This document shows, piece after piece, positions 51,189-63,595 of a stretch of DNA of 64,000 nt. The translations under genes and the position numbers were made by a program. Source of the stretch: Gamsiella multidivaricata (taxonomy: Eukaryota; Mortierellomycota; Mortierellomycetes; Mortierellales; Mortierellaceae); assembly GCF_025024155.1 (NCBI RefSeq), contig NW_026251736.1, positions 62,001-126,000 of the forward strand, read 5' to 3'. Numbering within the stretch: position 1 is the stretch's first letter; every line of letters begins with the position of its first letter. Below the pieces are notes generated by a model. It was given only the letters and a program-made list of their open reading frames with translations. It was not told the origin of the DNA and did no database searches.

Positions 51189-52515
51189 TCATGCCTCATG
51201 ACGAGGGGCGATACCCTGGGCAGGCTGCATCCATCCATAGGGATCCTCAAGGTCGCCGTTTTGGATGCCACGCATGGCAGTGAAAAGACGAAGGAAGCCG
51301 GCACCGATGGCATCGCGTGTCTCGGGAGTACCAATGGGGGTGGTGACGCCCTGACGCTGGATGGATTTGACAGGGGTGATAACAGCGGCAGTACCGCAGG
51401 CGGCGATCTCCTCGAATCGATTGTTCTCAACGTCTGAGAAGGGCACAATCTTGTTCTCGACGTACCATCCGAAGCTCTTGGCGAGCTGTACCAGCGACTG
51501 CTTTGTTACTGAATTAAGGATAGAGGGACTTTCTGGTGCGCAGAAGACAGGCTTGTTGCCGTGTTCGGGCGAAGGATAGGTCAATGCGACAAAGTTGGAT
51601 GTGCTGAACTCGTCGATGTTAGAGTGAGTCTTGGAGTCGAGATGGAGAGTGATGGCGAACCCTTGTTCCTTCGCAGCACTGCTGTGCTTCAACACTGGAG
51701 CATAATTGCCTCCCAACTTGGCAGCACCTGTTCCCAATGGGGCCGCTGTTTGACATGGTCCGTCACAATGAGGTAGTGACAACAAGATAAAGAACCATGT
51801 TAGTGCACTTGAGCATTCTTCAATCAATATTGCGTTGCTGTGTCGATGTCGATGTTGGTCCATGTACCTCGATCAAAGCTGTCGACAACAAGGCAGTCGA
51901 CGGGCTTAACTCCTGACTTGTAAAAGTTACCGACGGGGATGACCATAACGATGAAGGTGAACTCTGGAGCGGGATAGAGTCCAATTTCGGCGCCAGTTCC
52001 CAGCAAGAGAGGGCGCAAGTACAGGGCTCCGCCCGATCCATATGGAGGCACGAACTCGAGATTGTTAGCAACGGCTCTTTCGCAGGCCTCAACAAAGAGA
52101 TCCTCGGGTACGGGGGCCATGCAGGCGAGGTCGGCGGAGTATTGCATACGCTTGGCATTGGCGTCCGGACGGAAGATGCGGACGTTACCATCCTTGCACC
52201 TGAATGCCTTGATTCCCTCGAAGCACTAGAGATGAAAGATGGTGATCAATTAATCAATTGAGTCCACTGTTAAAGAAAGAGAAAAGAAGACAGGGCATGA
52301 GAAGAAATAAAAGCGATGACCACTCTTACCTCCTGGCCGTAGTTGAGAGCAGGGGCGCAGACGTGCATCTTGATGTAGGCATCGCGGACGAACTCGCCGT
52401 TGTCCCACTTGCCGTCCTTGTGGATGTACTTGACATAGCCGTTGGTATCGAGCCATTTGAACCCGAGGTTGTCCCAGTCGATGGCGGTGGAAGGATCAGG
52501 GGTGTTGATCGTCAT
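51189..52515 (-). CDS. Branched-chain amino-acid aminotransferase
   Basis: PLP enzyme (fold type IV) that interconverts Leu, Ile and Val with their 2-oxo acids using 2-oxoglutarate/glutamate. Exons: 52515-52330, 52225-51868 and 51745-51189, totalling 1101 nt and 366 aa, the usual BCAT length. Segments: NYGQECFEGIKAFR, FRPDANAKRM, PPYGSGGALYLRPLL, and AAKLGGNYAP with the presumed PLP lysine K191. FEEIAACGTAAVITPVKSI lies near the C-terminus. No mitochondrial presequence is evident at the N-terminus (MTINTPDPSTAIDWDNLGFK), so this may be the cytosolic form. An unusual EFSTSNFVAL replaces the more common EVGTMN-like stretch. It is divergent from the chaperone gene with 328 bp between the starts. 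Confidence 0.93.
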
Positions 52516-52843
52516 TGGTGAGTGAGTGCGGTGCTGGTAGTGAAAGAGTGAGTGAGAGCGTGGAGGAGTGAAAGGGAAAGAGAGAGAGGGAAAGAGAATA
52601 GAAGCAGCGGGAGAGAAATGTTATATCGATCAGATTATGATTTTTGTGTGGAGTGTCAGTCCAGAAAAAAGACGGACGGATATGACTCTTTTCACCCCAT
52701 CGGATACTTTTTTCCCCGGGCCAGGCTGTGCTCTTTCATCCAGCCTTTCTTTGAGTGTGACTGACTTGCTTGTCACCAAACGATCTTCGCGCCACCAGAA
52801 ACTGATCGCGTCTCCATCTTCACATCCCTCGAACCACCCGGCA
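52516..52843. promoter_or_regulatory. Shared divergent promoter, BCAT / PSMG3-like
   Basis: 328 bp between head-to-head start codons, GA-rich on the aminotransferase side (52550-52620). No specific operator recognised. Confidence 0.4.
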
Positions 52844-53432
52844 ATGGACACCCACAGCAGCAGCAGCAACGCCGCATTTCCACTGAGTAATAAGCAGGCA
52901 GCGCGGATAGTCCAGGGCAGGCACACCGAGGTCCTCGTCACCTCCTTTGTCGACAAGATCCTCATCCTCGTCAGTCAGTATGGCAAAGTCGGCAGTGTGG
53001 TATGTCCCTCTAAGCAAATGGAGCAATTGGTAGCCATATACACTCAAGCCTAGGATCTGTTTATTAACCGAGTAGAGTGAATTCGCCCTATAGATACATA
53101 CGGCAGTGGACCAGCAGACTCTGGCACCCAACACAACGACATCCTCCTCAGACCTTGTTTCGACATCTTCGACCTTCTTGTTGGGAGCGGGATCTTCGGT
53201 CTCGAAAAAGACACAGCTCTACAACGTCTACGCCTCACACATATCCCAGATGATCCATCATCAGAACCCCGCCGAAACACGATCGGTGATCCTTTCCCTA
53301 GCCTTAGCGGTCCAGGAACCAGATTTGGAACGGAGTCCCACTCTGGAAGAGGAGCAGGACCAGCGCAGACAGGACCGAGATCTGTTTGAGAACGTGATCG
53401 AGTTGATCAACGAATGCAGTGTGTGGAATTAA
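52844..53432 (+). CDS. Proteasome assembly chaperone 3 (PSMG3/Poc3-like)
   Basis: Small chaperone that helps assemble the 20S proteasome alpha ring together with chaperone 4 (family role). Model: exon 1 52844-52999 and exon 2 53115-53432, 474 nt and 157 aa. Exon 1 carries GRHTEVLVTSFVDKILILVS and QYGKVGSV, matching the family beta-strand pattern TxVxxxxFxxxILVxxTQxGKxG. Exon 2 carries LLGAGSSVSKKTQLYNVYAS and ends LFENVIELINECSVWN, like the conserved CxxW end of animal PSMG3. The donor GTATGT is strong. The acceptor could be at 53115 or 53118, changing one residue. The N-terminal 15 residues are Ser/Asn-rich. Confidence 0.78.
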
Positions 53433-54032
53433 CTTATCAGGCACTGTTGAGCGTTAGTATATCGACATGCGTGCAGGGTCAGTTCAACAAACCAACCGAC
53501 CAGAAAACAAAGATGCCCTCCCCCTTGATCTTTGATTCGCCTCCTCGCTCTTCCCGCTTTCAGAAAAAGAAAAAAAAAAAACGACGACGACGACGACGAC
53601 GACGGCGACAACACGGTCATCAGTCAAGCAGCCCGGCATTAGACCTGCAACAGCAGCACGGACGAAGGAGACAACGAAGAGGGAAGAGGACTTTGCAACG
53701 CCAGTTAGCGAGGGCTAAGAAAGCATACCATGTACCATACCCTCAATCATGTGTGAACAATCCAAGCAAAAAAAGTAAAAAGAAGGGGGTACAAGTAATA
53801 ATGCATCTGGAGGTAAACCAAAGGCCAACCCTGCAATAAAATAAAAAATGCGCTTTGTCCGTTTCAATTGAACCCCCTTCCTGTCCTTATCCTCTTTGTC
53901 CTGTCCTTCACATTCATCCGCACTCCTCCTGCTCCTCCTCATTCATTCCATTCCGTTTCTTCTTGGCACATTTCCCTCCTCCATTTCATCCATCGCTGAT
54001 CCCTGTCTCCACAAGACTGAGTAGTCTCCGCT
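53433..54032. other. Interval with a lysine/arginine-rich open frame
   Basis: 600 bp between the PSMG3-like gene and the dipeptidyl aminopeptidase. It includes a short A-run followed by (ACG)n at about 53570-53605 and a CT-rich stretch at about 53870-54020, probably the leader of the downstream gene. Confidence 0.5.
53513..53839 (+). CDS. Possible small, very basic protein (108 aa)
   Basis: Open frame beginning MPSPLIFDSPPRSSRFQ, then KKKKKKRRRRRRRRR, and later RGKRTLQRQLARAKKAYHVP. The basic run is encoded by an A-run and an (ACG/CGA)n microsatellite, so it may simply be translated simple repeat in the 3' flank of the chaperone gene. No family recognised and no splice partners seen. Confidence 0.2.
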   Translation: MPSPLIFDSPPRSSRFQKKKKKKRRRRRRRRRQHGHQSSSPALDLQQQHGRRRQRRGKRTLQRQLARAKKAYHVPYPQSCVNNPSKKSKKKGVQVIMHLEVNQRPTLQ

Positions 54033-57000
54033 ATGAACCTCGCCCGTCCACGTGGCGCCCATTACGAGATTCTGGCTGCAGACGACGACCAGGATTATAA
54101 CGAGTTGCAGTCCGTCCTCACCTCAGACCAACTTGACCAGCAGCTGCAAGCTTCTGCACAAACCTCCTCGTCTTTGCTCCAAAAGAGACCTTCGCCTTCG
54201 CACTACCTCGGTGTTACCGACAACTCCTACGACGATGACAACGACAACTTCGACGACGACGACTGGGGCCACTACTCGTCCTCCTCCGATAATGAAAAGC
54301 CGTACCTCCGTACCAACCCTCGCTCGAGTCGCATGCCTGACTCACCCAATGCGCTCTTCCCTGACCAGCCCAAGGTATGATAGTTATCTCTATCTAGGAC
54401 GCATACAGCAATCGACATACTGCAATGAGCATAATCCTTACTCTCTCTGCTGTTCACAATGGAATATAGCTGACACGCTGCAACCGTGTCTTTCTAAGCA
54501 TCTTTGCCATATTTATTGTCGTCTGGGTCTCTTTTGCACTCTATCTCGGCATTGGTCGACTAGGTAAGGGCTACAGGACCGGCGTTGCCAGCGCAGGAAA
54601 AACGGGGTTTGCTGCTTTGTGTACCGTTATAGTTTGGATGGCAGTATTTACGGCGAACGCGACAGCAAGTGTTTGAACATCATCTTTTCCATAAAAGGAT
54701 GTGTAATACCCATCAATGGGGCCTTTGAACTCGCTGGTTTTCCCACGAAAGCCTTCACCCTGGATGGGCGCATCTTCATCGAGTACTATTGCTGATCTAC
54801 AATCTATCTACTCATCATCTACCATCACATCTCTTATATCTTCAATGCAATTCCTCAATTGATGTCGGATACCGCATTGCAGTCAAGCTGTCGCAGGAGG
54901 GTATGGCCAACATGCAGCCGTCCTTTCAGTTTGAGGATATGTTCAATCAGTCTTTTGCCCCGAAGTACCAAAGCCTTGCTTGGATGCCATATGGTAAAGT
55001 ACAAGAATCTTATCGCATTGTCATAAAAAGTTGACTCTTGCCCTTGCTGAATGCCCCACGTCGCTTCGTTCCTGATTGCTCTAGGTGACGATGGCGTGTA
55101 CTCTCGCATTAATGCCGCCGGTGACATTATCTTGACCAATGTTGATGGTTCTGAACCCAAGGTCTTCCTTCCGGGTGCCAATGTCACCGATGTGAGTGCT
55201 CATGATCATATCGTTGAAGCATTTATCCTACATGTCCATAGTATACCTACGTAAACTAACGCATTACTGTGTATCGAACAAACAGGCTCGTGGAAAACGA
55301 ATTCCCTTCTTCTCTTTCTTCGTCTCTCCCGATGAGAAGTATGTTCTGCTTGGCACCGACCGTCGCAAGGTAACTTTCAGTGCTTAAATCGCGCCGGAAA
55401 GACAGAATATTGTCATAGTATTTTTCATTCACCTCCAACCCTCCCCGCTTCTGCAATTTCCTCTGAATAGCAATGGCGCCACTCCTTCAATGCCAGCTAC
55501 TACATTTACAGCATGGAAAATTACCAACTTACACCACTTTTGGAATCGGCAGGCGAACCAGGAGTAGAGCATGTCGCATGGAGTCCTGTGGGCCACAGTT
55601 TGGCCTACGTTCAGAACAACAATTTGTATATATATCAGGATTTGGTCCACCGCCATCAGATTACCTTTGACGGCGCTGTCAGCATTTTCAACGGCATTAC
55701 TGATTGGGTTTACGAAGAGGAGGTATATGCGTCGCCTTCGGCATTATGGTGGTCGCCAGATGGAACTGCAATTGCGTTCCTGCGCTTTGACGAGACTGAA
55801 GTCCCCGAGTTCCACTACTCCCTCTACATGGACAACCAGATCAACGCGCCAGCTTATCCCCGGGATGTTGTGATGAAGTATCCAAAGGTCGGGTTTCCCA
55901 ATCCTATTGTGAATCTTCACATGTATAACCTGAAGTCTGCCCTCGTACCCACCACGGCACATCCGCTAGAGCCCATTGTCCTGGACGGAATCTTCGAGCC
56001 CAAGGACAGAATTATTGCTGAGGTCAAGTGGGCGACAGAGGGCTCAGACGCGCTCCTGGTGAAGGTCCAGAATAGGGTGCAAAACCACGAAAAGCTCGTC
56101 CTTGTGAACCCAACCACGCTGACAGGCAAGGTGGTCCGTGAATGGAACGCCGGCATAGAAGATGGTGGCTGGATCGATATGCAGCAGAGCATTCGCTACG
56201 TGGCCCCGTCCAAGTCTGTACCTGAAGGAGGATATCTTGACATTGTCAACAACAATGGATACAATCACATTGCGCTCTACACACCCATTGACAATCCCGC
56301 ACCGAAGTGGCTCACCTCTGGAGAGTGGGAAGTCCAGTCAATTGCAGCTGTCAATGGAAAGGAGGGTCTGGTGTACTACATTTCGACCGAGAAGTCTAGC
56401 CTTGAGCGTCATTTGTACAGGTATGTTTTTAATATTGGAATTTGTACGGGTGGCACCAAGCTATTGTACCATTGCGAGGTATAACCATGATCTCCTGGTA
56501 TTTACGACTCGATTCTTATTATTATACAGCGTTACCTTGGACTCGGCAGATCGGAAGTCACTGACTGACGTGACCCTGCCTGGCTACTATACAGCCTCGT
56601 TCTCGACCGGTGCAGGATACTACCTCCTGTCTTATCGGGGGCCTGACGTACCATGGCAAAAAGTCAAGAAGTCAGTTGACGAAAAATTTATTAGCGATGT
56701 GGAGGACAATGCCGTCCTCCGTGCTCTCCTGAACGCGACCCAGGTTCCTACCAGACGTTGGTCGACCGTGAATCTGAATGGCAGAGGTAGAAATAACGCA
56801 AATGCATCCCGGTTTTTCGTGTATCCTACTGCTGGTCAATTGGTTTGCTAATATATATGTCTCTATATCGCTGTAGAATGTAACTACATGGAGTTTTTGC
56901 CTCCTGGATTTTCGCCCGAACAAAAACATCCTGTTTTGTTCCAAGTGTAAGGTCCCATCCCTCTCGAAGCTATTTCTTTTCAAAAGGCTTATGATCCACG

Positions 57001-57924
57001 TCGACGACCCTAATACATATACTTTTATTCAATTCCTTGCAGCTATGGAGGTCCGGGTTCGCAGCTGGTTGATACCCAATTCCAGTTGGGGTTCAGCGCT
57101 GTCATGTCCACTATCGAGCGGCTCAAGTATGTCGTGGTGGTCGTCGATGGTCGTGGCACGGGGTATCGCGGTCGCGATTTCAGAATCAGCGTCGTCAACC
57201 AACTCGGCAAATTTGAAGTCGAGGACCAGATCGCTGCTGGCAAGCATTGGCAGACTCTATCTTACGTTGATCCAGACCGAGTTGCTATCTGGGGCTGGGT
57301 AAACAATGACCTGCGGGCATCTATTGTTCGTCTGCGCTACTTCCAGGCCTTCTCACTAACCAGCATTGCGTTTGACTATTGTTCGTATGATCATACATAG
57401 TCGTATGGAGGGTTCATGGCCGCCAAGATCACGGAAGCGAACAGCGGGGTCTTCAGAGCGGCCATGTCTGTAGCTCCAGTGACGGACTTCCGCTTCTATG
57501 ATTCTGTCTACACCGAGAGATATATGAACCTGCCTACGACCAACCTGGACGGCTACGAGACGACTGCAGTGACCAATATGACCGGCTTTGAGAACTCGGA
57601 CTTCCTCCTAGTGCATGGCACTGGTGATGGTAAGGCATCAGTTCTGACGCTTGTCTTTGTTATTTTCTTGTGCTGCCGCGGCGATACTTAACAAAGAACG
57701 ATTATGCCTTGTGAAATATTGTAGATAACGTTCATGTCCAGAACGCGTTCGTACTCATTGACCGTCTTACACTGGCAGGCAACCACCGATACAAATCGCA
57801 TTTCTTCACAGATAGCGACCACGGCATTCGGGCCCACAACGCCAACCACGAGATCTACTGGTTGCTCGCAGAGAATCTCTGGGAGACCATGGGCGGGTTC
57901 GTATCACCCGCTCATCACCATTAG
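54033..57924 (+). CDS. Dipeptidyl aminopeptidase, Ste13/Dap2 (DPP4) family
   Basis: Type II membrane serine peptidase of family S9B that removes X-Pro/X-Ala dipeptides in the Golgi or vacuole. Exons: 54033-54374, 54470-54563, 54883-54993, 55085-55191, 55286-55369, 55471-56420, 56530-56786, 56877-56946, 57043-57298, 57401-57629 and 57725-57924. They total 2700 nt and 899 aa. Acidic cytoplasmic tail (DDDNDNFDDDDW), one membrane span at about 121-143, then a beta-propeller with WVYEEEVY and WWSPDGTAIAFLRFDE. Alpha/beta hydrolase end: YGGPGSQ, GWSYGG with Ser758, GTGDDN with Asp834 and SDHGI with His866, a complete catalytic triad. Intron 2 (319 nt) is longer than the rest; direct splicing keeps the frame, but an extra small exon there cannot be excluded. 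Confidence 0.92.
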
Positions 57925-58063
57925 ACGTACACAATAATTTGCAGGCCCAATAAAATAACTCTGACGGTCAGCGGTGACTGGTTCAATACGATAATGCTGT
58001 GGTGTAAACGAAGTTCAGCAGGTAGCATACACTCGATCAGCGACAAAGTTATGCACATTAGAC

Positions 58064-61000
58064 ATGGATCTATTTGTCACTCATTCCACGGACAACACAG
58101 CAAGGTGCAAGGATGAGAACCTTTGCAGGATGCATCCGGTCACTATGCTGGAATTGCGTGTGGCAACGTTGGGCGTAGTCTCAGTCCAGGAAACCTCGCT
58201 GTTCAGCGGCGCCAGGATCTATCAACGATGCATCCCCAGCGACGACGTGTCCCAGGGCAGTATTAGCCTTGCACCTTGGTTGCAAAACAGGGCTTTGGAG
58301 CAGCAACTTCTCCATGTCCATGTCGACAATGCTCATGATAGCTGTGTACCTCGTAGGTCGTTAGGAGGAAGGCATCTCTTGGAATCTCACCTCGCTGGCC
58401 GTGTATGCTGACTTAGAGTTTCCTTCGTATCTGTTTCTTGGATAGTGGAGACAATCAAGAGGATTGTTGTCGCTCCCCTTCCTTCCAATATCAACCTTTT
58501 AAACCGGGTCAGACCAACCAACGGCACCAATGGAAATCTTATACGTGGCGCTCAACGTCATCGTAACTGGATAGAGAAGTCGATTAAACAGAGTATCGAG
58601 GGCCACCTGGTAACGTTGCTTACGCATTCTTTTTCGACTGATGGTTCGTCTTTGTTTACAGCATTCCTTATTCCTGAATGTCGGATTAACAAGCTTGGCC
58701 TCGATTCTGTCAAGAGCAGGCTAGTACTGGGTCTGTCATTTCAGCCAAGGTCAAGGCCCAGACATATCAATTCAAGGTTGTAGACATTCTATTCGAGACA
58801 CCGATAAGCTCTCAAGTGGGTGTGATCGCTGAGGGCACCATTCTGGAGATTGATCAGGAACCTGTACCTAAGCAGATGGCACCCATTGTCTGTGGTGGTA
58901 TGGGCACTCTCACGCAGGAAATCTGCAAGTTCATAGGTAAAACCTCGCATTACAAATCTGCATGGAAGTGCACGCGCAATCAACAACGTACACTGACGCT
59001 ATTTGACATCATTCCGCTATTGAAATACATATGAAACATTAAAGTCGACTCTCTTCGCCACGCGGACGCTTACACGCGACTCAGCATACCCAACAAAAAG
59101 GCCGCTATTGTCACTGGTGTTGCAGGATCTGGCAAGAAAACCGTAGTGCAGTAAGTGGCAGTTAAGCGTTCGCCTCTTCTTTCTTCTTCCAGTGTTCCTT
59201 TGCATCGACTGAAAATCAAGGTCTGAAAACACGCTAGATTGTGCTGCAAATCCGTTGGCTTGCGCATATTCAAGCTATCTCTCTCTCGCGCCTTGTCAGA
59301 CAGAGAAATCATAGAGTCTGACCAGGCGAAAGAGCTCTCGTATATTCGGACGGTGTTCGATATGGCATTGCAATCGGCTCCTAGCACTGTGGTCTTGCAA
59401 GACCTCGATGTGATCGCGAAAGGTACGGTGAAATGCATGATAACTCGCGATACCTTTTTCTACGCTACAATAAGCAAATACGGACGAGCATCCTTGGTTT
59501 ATAAACAATAGATCGCGGAGTCGACTCTCAGCTTCTCTCATCTACAGTGTCGATCCTCTCCAAGGAAATGGAGCGCGCCAGGCAAGGCACAGATGTAAGT
59601 CAATAGGCGTATGAAAATAGAATACGCCACGAATACGGCAGCTCCTTGTTCGCAAACAAAGTACTCATATCACATTCAGGTCTTTGTATTCGCAATTTCA
59701 AGGAATCGGACAAAACTCCCCGAAATCTTTTTGAAGCAGGATGTTTTTCAACACGAATTTAAGATCCCAGTGCCGGTCAAGTAAGGATTCCTTTGGTTCA
59801 TTTGTATCTGACAGACGAGATGAGACCATAAGAATGAGCCACTTATCCTTGAAATCCCTTTAGGACCCAGCGTGAGGATATTCTGGAGGCCCTATGCTCT
59901 AGTATTGCCAGCATTGCTGCCTCAGATAAGAAAACAATCAAGTCCACGGCTTCTCGAGTAGCGCTGGTAAAGAGATCAACTTCTGGCCTATACCACTCAG
60001 CTCCTCCTTTCAACTCTCTGACATCTCTGCTCGATTCACATTTGCCGTTGAGGCTAGACATCTGCAGGATATGTCGCTAAAGACCTACGGAACCTTTGTC
60101 GTTCTGCACTGTTACATTCACTGAGGCAGAACGATGGCAGCATACCGTTAGATCACGATGTTGTGTCACCGACAGCAAGTCTTAATACCGACACCAGGGG
60201 TGAAGGGCACCAGACAGGCGAAGACTCTGTTCACGATTTTCATCATATCCAAAGATCGCTCGCGTGGCAGGATTTTGCCTACGCACTGGAGACATCCAAG
60301 CCCTCACAACAAGTCGAATTCGAAACGCTTGTTCGCCCACGCCGTGGAATCCGACATGGAGGCTACTCTACTCTGAAGAAGCGAGTTCATCAGGCGATTC
60401 ACTGGCCTATCTTTAACCCAGAGACCTTCAAACGGATAGGTGTTAAGCCGCCCATGGGATTATTGCTATACGGACCTTCAGGTACGGGCCCCGTATTTTT
60501 ATTTTATTTTTTTTTATTTTTCATTTTTTACATTTGCTGGCCACAGATGAGTTGGTGATATAAAGGACATGCGCCTAAGCTATTTGTGAACAATCACATT
60601 TAGGCTGTGGTAAAACAATGCTCGTTCAAGCGCTGGCTGCAGAGTCCAATATGAACTTCATCCCAATTAAGGGTCCAGAGATCTTTTCTAAATATCTCGG
60701 CGAAACAGAGGCAACGTTGCGGCGACTGTTTGCTATGGCGCGGCAAATCGCACCATGTATCCTTTTTTTCGACGAAATGGACTCGATCGGCGCCAAACGC
60801 GGTTGGGGAGGAGACGCGGATAGTAGTGGATCCAACGGCGTGAATGAGCGAGTTCTGAGCACGTTACTGAACGAGATGGATGGAGTTGAAGAGCGTACAG
60901 GCGTATTCGTGATCGGCTGCACGAACCGGCCGCAGGCCGTAGACGATGCGCTTCTACGACCAGGACGACTGGACCAGCTCATTTATGTTGGATACCCAGG

Positions 61001-61418
61001 GCTGCAGGATCGCTTGGAAATCATTGAGACCATTGGTGAGCGGATACCTCTTCCAACGGATAGCGAAGCGAGATGCAAGCTTGCTAAGTTGACTGTTGGC
61101 TTTTCGCCCGCAGACTTGGATGCGCTCTTTCGGTTAGTACTCACAGTATATCTTTCAAAAATCATCATCGTCAGCGTTGATCGATACTAACGGTAGAATC
61201 CCTCAACATGGTATTGTTTCACTTTTAGAGAGGCTGCTATCCTCTCTCTTCGACGAGACATTGCATCGCAGAGGGTAGATCTGAAAGATATCGAGCAAGT
61301 CGTGCACACGATGAGCCCATCCGTGCAAGCACGCGTCAACAAAAGTCCACAGCCCGATGCGGACGACCACGATGTCATAATTCCAGACCAATATCGACAG
61401 TTTCAACAAGAGCGGTAG
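58064..61418 (+). CDS. AAA ATPase, AFG2/SPATA5L1-like (CDC48 family)
   Basis: Two-domain AAA protein; AFG2-type relatives release assembly factors from pre-60S ribosomes. Exons: 58064-58352, 58446-58643, 58745-58936, 59045-59150, 59238-59422, 59512-59594, 59680-59780, 59864-59966, 60058-60481, 60604-61132 and 61229-61418. They total 2400 nt and 799 aa. The N-domain includes RMHPVTMLELRVATLG and AKVKAQTYQFKVVDIL. D1 has a degenerate P-loop GVAGSGKKT (251-259) and VVLQDLDVI in place of Walker B with DE. D2 is intact: GPSGCGKT (558-565), LFFDEMDSIG with D617/E618, and TNRPQAVDDALLRPGRLD. The exon 1/2 and 2/3 donors (GTAGGT, GTTCGT) were chosen for frame and family fit and are the least certain. 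Assignment to SPATA5L1 rather than SPATA5/Drg1 is tentative. Confidence 0.82.
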
Positions 61419-61527
61419 CGGCTCCCCGTTCCGATATTATTGTCAATAAATATACATTTTGTTCGTCGAATCTCAGTGACCCCTTTATTAATATGTGGAA
61501 AAAGAGCTGTACAGCAGAGCGAGGAGC

Positions 61528-63280
61528 TTAAATGGTCAAGTCGTCGTCCGGATCATCGTCATCAAAGTCGTCTCCTTTGTCTGGCTCGTAGTAGATGGCA
61601 CCTGTCGATTCTGTAAAGCACATATTCACAGAAATAAAATGCTAGACGAGTAAGTTTCTATGTAACGTATCTCGTGACAAGTACAAAGTGTAGATACGCA
61701 CCTTGTGTCTTTAGGTACGGCAAGACTGTGTCATTTTTCGCTCGTCTCTGTTCCTCAGTCAGGTTGAGGTTAAACGACAGGTTCGCAGCAGGATCCGCCT
61801 ATAAAGGGGCAAAATTGCTCAGGTATAAGTGGTTGAAAGAGAATTCTTACGTGCGGCGGGAGTTGCGCTTTGATGCCACGTAGCTTACCGTTTGAGATTC
61901 CTCCAGGTCTAGCTTTTCAATATCCGGCATTTCTCCAACGACATCCCAGACATTCACGACAACTAGTTCTCCAGTAGGCGACTCCAAGTGGTACGCGTTG
62001 GTCTAATTGGAATAAAGGCGTCATCGTCAAGTCGAAATCAGCGAACTATATCCTGGAGAAAAAAAGAAAAAAAAAAGCCCCTGCAAGCCTTCATTGTCGC
62101 AGCCCATGACTGTACCTCTCTCGCCACTTTTCCGGACTTCCTCTTATGCTCGATCTCGCAGATGGCAGAATCCCATGCGTTGCCGTGCACCGTGAGGTAG
62201 CAAAATTCGTTCCCTGCTACCATTCCACGTCGCAAATCCTCCTGATCCTGTCGAAGAGCCTCACTGTTCGTCAAAGTGATCAATGTTGTGGCGATGTGGG
62301 CCAAGCCATTAGCCGCAAACGGTTTTGAGGCATCCGGAAAGAAACTATCGGCATCCGGGACATCCTCATGATATACAGCAATTATACGAGACGTATCTAG
62401 CATGCAAATGGAGAACGCATACGTGGGCTGGTTAAATACGGACTCTTGGCTCCCTATTGCCGAAGTGTTTTGTAGAGAGTTTGCGTGATATGTGGGATAC
62501 CTGTCAAAAGCCCTGTAATTGAACGGATTAAATTAAATGTGTCCGGAACGGAGGCAATCAGAAACTGTGAAAGCGAGTCGAAGTAGACTGTGAAGTTAGA
62601 GTTCTCTATCAAAGAAGGTTAAGGGCGTTTTATGGTGAGAATCAGCGCGCAAGCAATCCAGTAGTACGACAGAGATAAACGATAGTTAAAAAATGCAACC
62701 TTACGAGAGGAGATGAGCTCCATGATGACTTTGGTCGCCCTTCTAATGTTCCTGAGACTAGTAGGGATGATTTTGGTGACATGCGACTCTGCAGCTGTTC
62801 GGCCAGAAGCAGAGCTTATCTTTGATATTGATGCTTGATATGTGTCGGTCCATCCCAGAGGATTGGAGTAACAATCGACGATGACTTTGCTATAACGATG
62901 TGTTAACAGAATGTGAGGTAAGGAACGTGTACACCATACAAAAATGACTGATGGACACATGAAGATCAACCAGGTGTTTGAAAGCCGCGTACAGATGTGA
63001 ACCCTTAACCAAGGATAAGAGCCGATCAGGAGCTGTCTCTGCACAGACCAGGACAATGGTATGACTATCAAAAGGCGCAAAATTAAAGGAGAACGTTAAC
63101 TGCCATGTCGAGTTCGTGCGCAGAAAATACTCTAAACAATGTGAACGATTTATACTCTGTAGGTGTGTTGCCTAACAATTCCAGGCCAAGGACTTGACCC
63201 GACTGCTCGAGCGTGTCCTTGACAAGGATGAAGGGCGATGTCTCCTTTCCTGTCAGGATCTTTTCAAGGATAGGCGCCAT
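61528..63280 (-). CDS. ELP5: Elongator complex subunit 5 (Elp5)
   Basis: RecA-like accessory subunit of the Elp4-Elp5-Elp6 ring of Elongator, which modifies wobble uridines in tRNA. Exons: 63280-63138, 63064-62933, 62889-62705, 62605-62501, 62453-62116, 62002-61889, 61798-61702 and 61610-61528, totalling 1197 nt and 398 aa. Start MAPILEKILTGKETSPFILV with KDTLEQSG. HTIVLVCAETAPDRLL follows, then VIVDCYSNPLGW. The conserved C-terminus has LSFNLNLTEEQRRAKNDTVL and PYLKTQ, then IYYEPDKGDDFDDDDPDDDL. That acidic end after a YxxPD motif is typical of Elp5. The first two donors (GTTTAG, GTACAC) are weak and chosen by frame. Converges on the AAA gene with 109 bp between the stops; divergent from the next gene. 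Confidence 0.85.
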
Positions 63281-63595
63281 GTCTGTTATGGTGCTGAATC
63301 GATATGCTGGCGCTTTCCTCGATATGCCGTCAATGCCTCTGCGCTTTCCTATCCAACGCGGCGTCTAGTTGTTGTCCTTGGGCGCAAATCGGTCCTGCCA
63401 CGAATCAAAATGGAGGTTGAATGAAAAGAGAAATGTCATGTTGAAACACGGAAGATCACAGAAGACTGGCGTGACTTCGGTCTGTGTCTTAAAAGTTGGT
63501 GGCAAACGAAAGCCCGTTCTGATCAGCAAATCCCACGGCCATCACTTCCACAGAGTCGCCTTGCCATTAAAGCAGACGCAGCACATGAATTGACC

